NCBI RefSeq assembly: GCF_051603425.1
Contig: NZ_CP194411.1
Coordinates: forward strand, 2,480,001 to 2,544,000
DNA: 64,000 bases
Source of the DNA: Selenomonas sputigena_A
Lineage (GTDB): Bacteria; Bacillota; Negativicutes; Selenomonadales; Selenomonadaceae
Direction: 5' to 3'
The notes under the pieces are model-generated. The model had not been told where the DNA came from. It saw only the letters and a program-made list of their open reading frames with translations, and did no database searches. The position numbers were made by a program, and so were the translations under genes. Positions 52,600 through 61,500 of the stretch are shown here, piece after piece. Position 1 is the first letter of the stretch. The number at the start of each line of letters is the position of its first letter.

Positions 52600-55500
52600 T
52601 CAGAAGCTCCAGCGCAGGCCGGCGTCCACACGCCAATTCGTCTTGACATCTCCGCCAAACGTCTTTTCAAAATCACCGTAAAGCGTGCAGCCATCGCTGA
52701 GCTTTACCGTACCGCCGAGCTGCAGGGCCACCCAAGTATCCTTGGTATCCTGGCTCGTGCTCTTCCATGGGTTCACCCCATCCGAGTAATACGTCTGCAT
52801 CTTGCCCGCAAACTCATGATAGAGCGACACCTTGGCAAACCAAGTGCTGTTCTCCAGCTCGCGGCCAAATCCGATACCGACCCGGCCAATCAGGCTGTTC
52901 ATCGCACCCTGCCGAATATGCATCTGCTGGTACGTGCCGAGGGGAGTCAAGTAATCCGTCATTCCCATATAGTCCGCACCGTTCAGATGGCTGTAAATCA
53001 ATTCAAGCTGCGGCTCGATGAAGGTACCGTTCCTATGCAGGATACGCTTACCGTATTCCGCCGAAAGCGAGCCGCCCCAAGTGTGGTAATCACCCTTGAC
53101 ATAGTGCCCGAAATCGTTGTAGACGGTATACTCGTTGCTGAGGCGTCCAATCTTAGCGATGATGTCGAAATACTCGCCGTCATTGCCCTTCCAAGTGCCA
53201 TATATACCGAGATTTCCTTCCTTGTTGTCGCCGCTGCCGTTTGCATAGCTTGAGCTGCCCTTCATATAGCTTCCGGCAATGCCGACACGCCAGTTATTGC
53301 CCGCCTCCCAGTCGTGACCGACCTGGATGGTGTTGTAATCCATGGAGAAATCGGCTCTGTCCTTGTTGCCGCTGGCCTTGCCGCGGTAGAAGCGCACCCA
53401 TGTGCCGGTCTTCTCCGGCGAAAGCCGCAGATCGCCAAGACGCTTCATCAGGTCGTTCGACTCTGCACGCCATGCCATGGCAGAAGCCGTCATCGCGGAT
53501 TTCACACCGCTCATGAGTTTCGTCTCGTAGTCGCCGTACTCGATATTGGATACAAAAGGCTTCACATCGGAAGCGATCCCATCCGTACCCATGAGGATGT
53601 TGTACCTCTTCGAAGAGGATGTCATGCCGTCAGCGATCAACGCGCTCACGGAAAGCCCCCGGATTCTGTTGTTCTGGATATTGCTCGGGTCGCCGACATA
53701 CTCGAACTGTTTTGCCAGCGATTTTGCAACCTTTTCATCGGCTGCATCGCTGCCGCTCTGCGCATCCGTTGCAATCGTGAGCGCATTGCCCGTTCCGTCG
53801 ACATTGCGGATCCTGAACTTGCCGGTATTGGCAAGCGTCAGCGTTCCGTCTGCAGTCGCCGTGCCGGCGTAATGCACGGTGGCCGCGCCCTTGAAGCGTT
53901 CAATGTTGACGCCTTCGTCATCACTGAAGAGATAGTTGATGATACTGCCTTGCTTCGCATTCAGCCAAGTGAGGTTGGAACGTTCCGTGACATTCCAGAT
54001 AGTCTTGTCTTCCAGCGTCAGCCTGCGTTCTCCCGTGCCGGCTTCCTTGGCGCTTCCCGCACCGCGAATGCTGCCCGTAAAGGTCGCACCTGCACCTTCC
54101 ATGGAGATATCGAACACACCGCCGCTCGCGATAATCTTGCTGTTGAGCTTGGAATCCAGCCCCTGCATTCTGAGGCTGAAGCTGCCCGCCGTCTGTGTGA
54201 TATCGCCGTCGATCGCGCTCTTGCGCCCCGTGTCGAGAAGCGAAATGCGTCCGCCGTTATTCTCGACAGCGCCCTTGAGATCGAAGCCCGCGGCAATGGA
54301 AACATCGGCACCTGCGGCCGCGCGTATGCTGCGGCTGCCCGCATCTACGCTGAGATGCTTGCCCGTAATGGCAACCCGGCTGTTTGCTGCTGCATCCACA
54401 CCATAATCCGTCGCCTGGATCTTGAGCTCCGCGCCTGCGGCCTGCACCGTAACCGGCTTGTCCTGCACCGCCTGGATGCCCGTAGCCGCTGTGATCTTCG
54501 AATTCTTGGTGAACGTGTATTTATTATCCTTGAGCACATGCGCCGTCACATAATCCGTATCGACAGCCGCATCGCCGGTGATGGGCGCCGTGAACTCCGT
54601 CGTCGTCTGCTCATCCTGGCCCGGCTGCGGCGGCTGCGGGGGATCGACAGCAGGCGTATAGGTATAACCGCCTTGTCCCGTCGTCTCATTGAATGTGATA
54701 TCCTCGATACGCTTGCTGGCAGCCGACGTCGTCAGGCCCTCGGCAATCTCCGCCTTGCCCGTGAGATTCCTCTCGCCCGTCGTATAGGCCGTGTACCAGA
54801 GCTTGTTGGCGAGCGCATTGAGCGTCGCACTGACAAGGTTCTTGTCCGCCGCCTTCGTCGACTCCGTATTGAGGCCGACGCTGTCTGTCGTCAGCGTAAT
54901 GGAACTGCCCGCCGCCGCGTTCTTGATCCGGAAGTCTCCGCCGATCATCGTCGTCGGCGTCGCGGCATCATGCTTGTAGAATACACGCGCATGGCCGCTG
55001 TAGTTGTCAATCGAGATGTCATTGTTGTTCTTCTGGAAGATCACGCCTGCATGGGAAGCGTCGCTGCCACCCGTGAAGTTCGACAGACGGCTGCTAAATC
55101 CTGTCGGCTGCGCCGTGTACTCCTCATTATGCCAAGCGGCGCCATTCTGGAGCCAGAGATTGAGCGTCCCAACGCCGGAGATAAGCCCTTTGATGTACGA
55201 TGTTCCGGTCGTAAGTGCAGCATCCACACGGCTGCCGGACTCCCTGGCGACAATATTGCCGTCGAGCATGACTTCGCTGCTGCCGACCGTGCCGTCCTTG
55301 ACATTGACATTGATGCGTCCATCGCCCTGTACATCAAGCGTCACCGCATCCTCGGAAGCAGCATTTGCCTTGGCACGCAGGCCTTCCAGCGTCACCGTGC
55401 CTCCATAAGCCTGAATCGCCTTGCTGCGCTTCGTACCGGCGACATCGATTTCCGTCATGCCGGAGATATTCGTCGTACTAGCACCCATAGACAAAATACC

Positions 55501-58500
55501 CCAGGCAGTCTGCAGAGGAGTGACCGAAGTCGCATCGTCCACCAAGAGCTTCAGCGTCTTCGCCTTGATATCAAGCGTCTTTCCAACATTGGCGATAGCA
55601 GCGCCTTGTGTGATGCTCGCGATCCCGCTGCCATTCTTGATCGTCAGGACGCGATCTGTTGCATCGATGTGAACATCCTCATTCGGTATAATTGTGCTGC
55701 GGAGTCCTTCCTTGTCGTTTTGATACGTGATAGTCGAATCCTTCGTAAAGCGATATGTGCCGTCTGCCTGACGAACATTCGCATCGATATACTCCTGATC
55801 CTCATCCACACCGCGGAGACGCGTCGTGAATTCCGTCTTCGTCTGCTCCGTGCTCGGCGGGGGATCGACGGCAGGCGTATAGACATAGCTGCCCTGTCCG
55901 CTCGTCCCATCGAACGTGATATCCTCGATACGCTTGCTGGCAGCGGAAGTCGTCAAGCCTTCGGCGATTTCCGCCTTGCCTGTGAGATTCCTCTCGCCCG
56001 TCGTATAGGCCGTGTACCAGAGCTTGTTGGCGAGCGCATTGAGCGTCGCGCTGACAAGATTCTTGTCCGCCGCCTTCGTCGACTCCGTATTGAGCCCCGT
56101 GTTGTCCGTCGTCAGCGTGATGGCACTGCCCGCCGCCGCGTTCTTGATGCGGAAGTCTCCGCCGATCATCGTCGTCGGCATCGCAGCGTCATGCGCATAG
56201 AACACGCGCGTATGGCCGCTGTAGTTGTCGATTGAGATGTCCTTGTCGTTCTTCTGGAAGATTACCCCTGCATGTGCGTTGTCGCTGCCGCCCGTGAAGT
56301 TCGTCAGACGGCTGCCCGTAAAGCCTACTGGCGAGGCCGCGCCGTACTGCTGATTCTGCCATACAGCGCCATTCTGCAGCCAGAGGTTGAGCGTGCCGTC
56401 GCCGAAGGCAAGTCCATGGAGGTAAGATGTGTTGCTCGTAAGAGCGGCATCCACCCGGCTGCCGGAATCGCGTGCCTCGACATCGCCGTCGAGCATGACA
56501 TCCCCGCTGCCGATCGTGCCTTCCTTGACATTGACATTGATGCAGCCATTATTCTGCGCAGACAATGCCATCGCCTCGGCTGCAGCATGATTCGTCTTTG
56601 CGCTGAGCCCATCCAGGTTCACCGTACCATAGCTTGTATATACGGCCTTGCTGACCGAGCTTCCTCCAACCTCGATATCCGTCTTGCCGGAAATCGTCGT
56701 CGTACTGGTTCCCGAGCCAATCTTCTGAGAGTAGATGCCGTAAGCCTTCTGCAGAGGACCTGCAGACACACTGTCATCCACCAGGAGTTTCAGCGTACCC
56801 GCCTTGATGTTGAGCGTCTTGCGGTCATTTTCAATCGCGGCGGATTCTTTCACATTCGCGGTCAAGCCGCCGGACTTGACGGTCAGCACGCGATTCGTGG
56901 CATCGATATCAATATCTTTCGCAGGCTTTATACCGCCAAGATTCGTATCCTTCTTTGTCTTGAAAGTGATCGTTGAATCCTTTGTAAAACGATATGTGCC
57001 GTCCGCCTGTTTGACATGCGCATCGACATATTCCTTCTCGTCGTCGGGATCCCCAAAACCACCGAAAAGACGTGTCGTGAATTCGGTATTCGTCTGCTCA
57101 CCGGGAGTCGGAGGAACAACATTCCCGTAACGACCCTGGCCGCTCGTCTCATCGAACGTGATATCTTCGATGCGCTTGCTGGCAGCAGACGTCGTCAGGC
57201 CTTCAGCGATCTCCGCTTTGCCGGAGAGGTTTCTCTCGCCTGTCGTATAGGCTGTGTACCAGAGTTTGTTCGCAAGAGCGTTAAGAGTATTGTCCACGAG
57301 CTCTTTATCTGTTCCGGACGTTGCCTCCGTATTGAGACCCGTGTTGTCCGTCGTCAGCGTGATGGCGCTGCCTACCGCTGCATTCTTGATGCGGAAGTCG
57401 CCGCCGATCATCGTCGTCGGCGTCGCAGCCTCGTGTGCATAGAATACGCGTGCATGGCCGCTGTAGTTGTCAATCGTGATATCCTTGTCATTCTTCTGGA
57501 AGATCACACCCGCATGTGCGTTGTCGCTGCCGCCCGTGAAGTTTGTCAGACGGCTGCCCGTAAAGCCTACTGGCGAAGCCGCGCCGTATTGCTGATTCTG
57601 CCATACAGCACCATTCTGCAGCCAGAGGTTGAGCGTGCCGTCACCAAACGCAAGCCCGTGGAGGTAGGATGTACCGTCCGTAAGAGCCGCATCTACCCGG
57701 CTTGCCGCATCTTTCGCGACAATATCGCCGTCGAGCGTAACCTTGCTGCTGCCGGCAATATCGTTCTTGACATTGACATTGATGCGGCCGTTGTTCTGCG
57801 CATAGAGCGTCGCCGCATCCTCGGAAGCGGCATTCGTCTTCGCGCTGAGACCATCCAGTGTCACCGTACCGCCAAAGGCCTGCACGGCCTTGCTGACCTT
57901 CGTGCCGTCGACCTCGATTTCCGTCATACCGGCGATATTCGTCACAGAATTGCCCGTAGTACGGATACCCCAAGCGGACTGCAACGGAGCGACCGAAGTC
58001 GTATCGTTCACCAGAAGCTTCAGCGTCTTCGCCTTGATATCAAGGGTCTGTCCATCATTTGCGATAGCAGCTGCTTCCTTGACACTTGCTCTCCTGCCGC
58101 CGCTCTTGACGGTCAGTACGCGCTCTGCGGCATCAATATGCACATCCGCATTCGGCTTGATTGCCCCCCGATTCATATCCGAATTGTTTTGATACGTAAT
58201 CGTCGAGTCTTTCGTAAAACGATATGTGCCGTCTACCTGCTTGACATTCGCATCGACATATTCCTGATCGGTCGTACCGAAGATTCTTGTCGTAAACTCC
58301 GTCTTCGTCTGTCCGTCCTCTGCAGGCGTATAGACATAGCTGCCCTGTCCGCTCGTCCCGTCGAATGTAATATCCTCAATGCGCTTGCTGGCGGCCGAGG
58401 TCGTCAGGCCTTCAGCGATCTCCGCCTTGCCCGTGAGATTCCTCTCTCCCGTCGTATAGGCCGTATACCAGAGCTTGTTGGCAAGCGCATTGAGCGTCGC

Positions 58501-61500
58501 GCTGACAAGGTTCTTGTCCGCCGCCGCTGTCGACTCCGTATTGAGACCGACGCTGTCCGTCACCATTTTGACGAGACTTCCTGCCGCCGCCTTGCCGATT
58601 GTCAGCTTGCCGCCGTAGATCGTCGTCGGTGACAACGCGTCATGGCGATAGAGCATCGTCGTCGAGCCGTTGAACTCATCAATCGTGAGATCGCCTGTCT
58701 CGCCAAGTCCCTTCTCCTCAATGGAGGAGGAACCCGTCTGTACGGGAGCGCCGCTCAGGCTGTTGCTCGAAGCGAGGAAGCGGTTCGTTCCCGTCATATC
58801 GATGAAACCGCCGCTGCCTGTGAAATATTTGACTCTGCTGATTGCCGGGTTGTTGCTCTGATCCTTCTGCTCCTGCGTGATGGCATTGTGCCAAATCGCG
58901 CCGTCGGAAAGCTGAAGCTGCAGTTTTTGCCCAACATTGAAACCTGTCCAGCTCGTGCCTTCGCCGCTCATCTCCATTTTCATGGAACCGTTGGAGAAAC
59001 CCTTCCAGTAGGAACCGTTCTTCATGAAGAGGTTGACCGCGCCGAGCTGTCCCGGCGTTACGCCGTAGCCGCTCGTATCAGCATAGTTGCCGATCCAATG
59101 CGAATCCGCCGTGGAGAGACCGACGGAGACGCGCCCCTTCGTGCCCATGCCGCCATTCGTGACGATGTCACCTTCGATGACAGCGCGGTTCGTGCCTGCA
59201 CCGTTGGCGAGGCCGTCCGCATCCTTCGTGACGTTGAAATTGACCGTGCCGTAGTTGGCCGAAACAAATTCACCATAGGCACGAATCGCAGCCCATGCGC
59301 CGTTGATGGCTCGAATGGAACCGCCGCCGATATCGATGGTCGAAGCGACAGCACTGACCGCTTCATTGGCGCCCTTGCCGTTTGCCGCATCATTTCCGTC
59401 TGCCAGCACATCGACAAGACCGTCGATGGTGATGTTCGACTCGACGCCCGTCACGCCGTTCATCGACTTGATGACGGCAACATTCGTCTTATAGTTTCCG
59501 TTGGCACGAACCTTGAGCACCTTATTCTCAAGATCGCTGCCGCCGTTCTCGATATGAATCGCACCGCCGCCGTTGACAAAGAGCGTCGCCGTCTGCCCGC
59601 CGCCTGTGCTCTCCGCATCGATGGAGATGGCACCGGCATTCTTGATGTTGACTTTGGAATCCTTGCCGATTGCCGTGATTCCCGTCGTGCTGACATCCGT
59701 CACAGTCTTGATCGCGAGGTTTTTGCCATTTAGATTGATGTCGAGGTTTTTTCCTGTACTGGCGTTCGATACAGCTGCACTGATATTGCTCATCCACGCG
59801 CCCGCCGCAATCAAATCCTTGCCGGTGGTAATGGTGGAATCCTTCGTGAAAATGTACTGCCCGTCCGGCTTGCGGACGCCGGCATTCGTGTACGGAGTAT
59901 CATGCACCTCATCCCCCGTGATGGCGGTGGTGAAATCGGTATCCGTCTGAGAAGCCGGCGGATCAATCAGCGGCGTATAGATATAGCCGCCCCTGCCCGT
60001 CGTCTCATCAAATGTGATATCCCCCATGCGCTTGCTGGCAGCCGACGTCGTCAAGCCTTCGGCAATCTGCACCTTGCCCGCGAGGCTGCGTTCACCCGTC
60101 GTATAGGCTGTATACCAAAGCTTGTTGGCAAGGGAGTTGAGCGTTGCACTTACGAGATTTTTCTCCGCCGTTGCTGCCGATGCTTCCATATTGAGCCCGG
60201 CATTATCCGTGATCAGCGTGATGCTGCTGCCGCCCAAGGCTTTTCCGATAACGATATCGCCGCCTTTGATATTCGTCGGCGTCACGGAATCGTGGGCAAA
60301 GAACACCTTCGTATAACCGTGATAATTGTCGATGGTGATATTTTTATCGTCATTCTGGAAAATCACCCCGGCCCGATCTGGCTCAGACCCGCCAACAAAA
60401 TGGCTTATATGGCTTCCCGTGAAGCCTGTCGGCAAAAGCGCGCCCTGTTTCCCGTTCTGCCAAACAGCACCCTGCTGCAGCCACATATTGATCGTCCCAT
60501 CGCCATAGGCAAATCCCTTGAAATGGGAAGCCTCTCCGCGAAGACCGACTTCCACGCGACTGGCCGCATCCTTTGCTGCAATATTGCCGTCAAGCGCAAC
60601 TGCACTATCACCGGCATTTTCACCCTTCACGTTGACGCTGATACGCCCGTCATTTTGTGCAAACAGCGCGGCTGCATCCTCGGAAGCGGCATTTATCTTG
60701 GCACTAAGGCCTTCCAGCGTCACCGTGCCGCCAAAAGCCTGTACGGCCTTGCTGCTCTTCGTGCCGCCGACATCGATTTCCGTCATGCCGGAGATATTCG
60801 TCACAGAATTGCCCGTGGTACGGATGCCCCATGCAGACTGCAGCGGAGCGACCGAAGTCGTATCGTTTACGAGAAGTTTCAGCGTCTTCGCTTTAATATC
60901 AATCGTCTTTCCATCATTTGTAATGGCAGCGGACTCCTTAACACTTGCTGTTCTGCCACCGCTCTTGACCGTCAGTACGCGATCTGCGGCATCAATATGC
61001 ACATCTGCGTTCGGCTTGATGGCCCCCCGATTCGTATTCGAAGCATTTTGATACGTGATGCTTGAATCCTTTGTGAAATGATACGTACCGTCAGACAACC
61101 GTACATTCGCGTCGATATACTCCTGATCCGAGTCTGTACCGAAAATGCGCGTCGTGAACTCTGTCTTCGTCTGCTCGGGATCGACGGCAGGCGTATAGAC
61201 ATAGCTGCCTTGTCCGCTCGTCCCATCGAATGTGATATCCCCAATGCGCTTGCTGGCGGCAGAAGTCGTCAGGCCTTCGGCGATTTCCGCCTTGCCCGTG
61301 AGATTCCTCTCGCCCGTCGTATAGGCCGTGTACCAGAGCTTGTTCGCGAGCGCATTGAGCGTCGCGCTGACAAGGTTCTTGTCCGCAGCTTTTGCCGATC
61401 CTGTATTGAGTCCCGTGCTGTCTGTCGTCAGCGTAATAGCACTGCCCGCCGCTGCGTTCTTGATGCGGAAGTCGCCGCCGATCATCGTCGTCGGTGTCGA

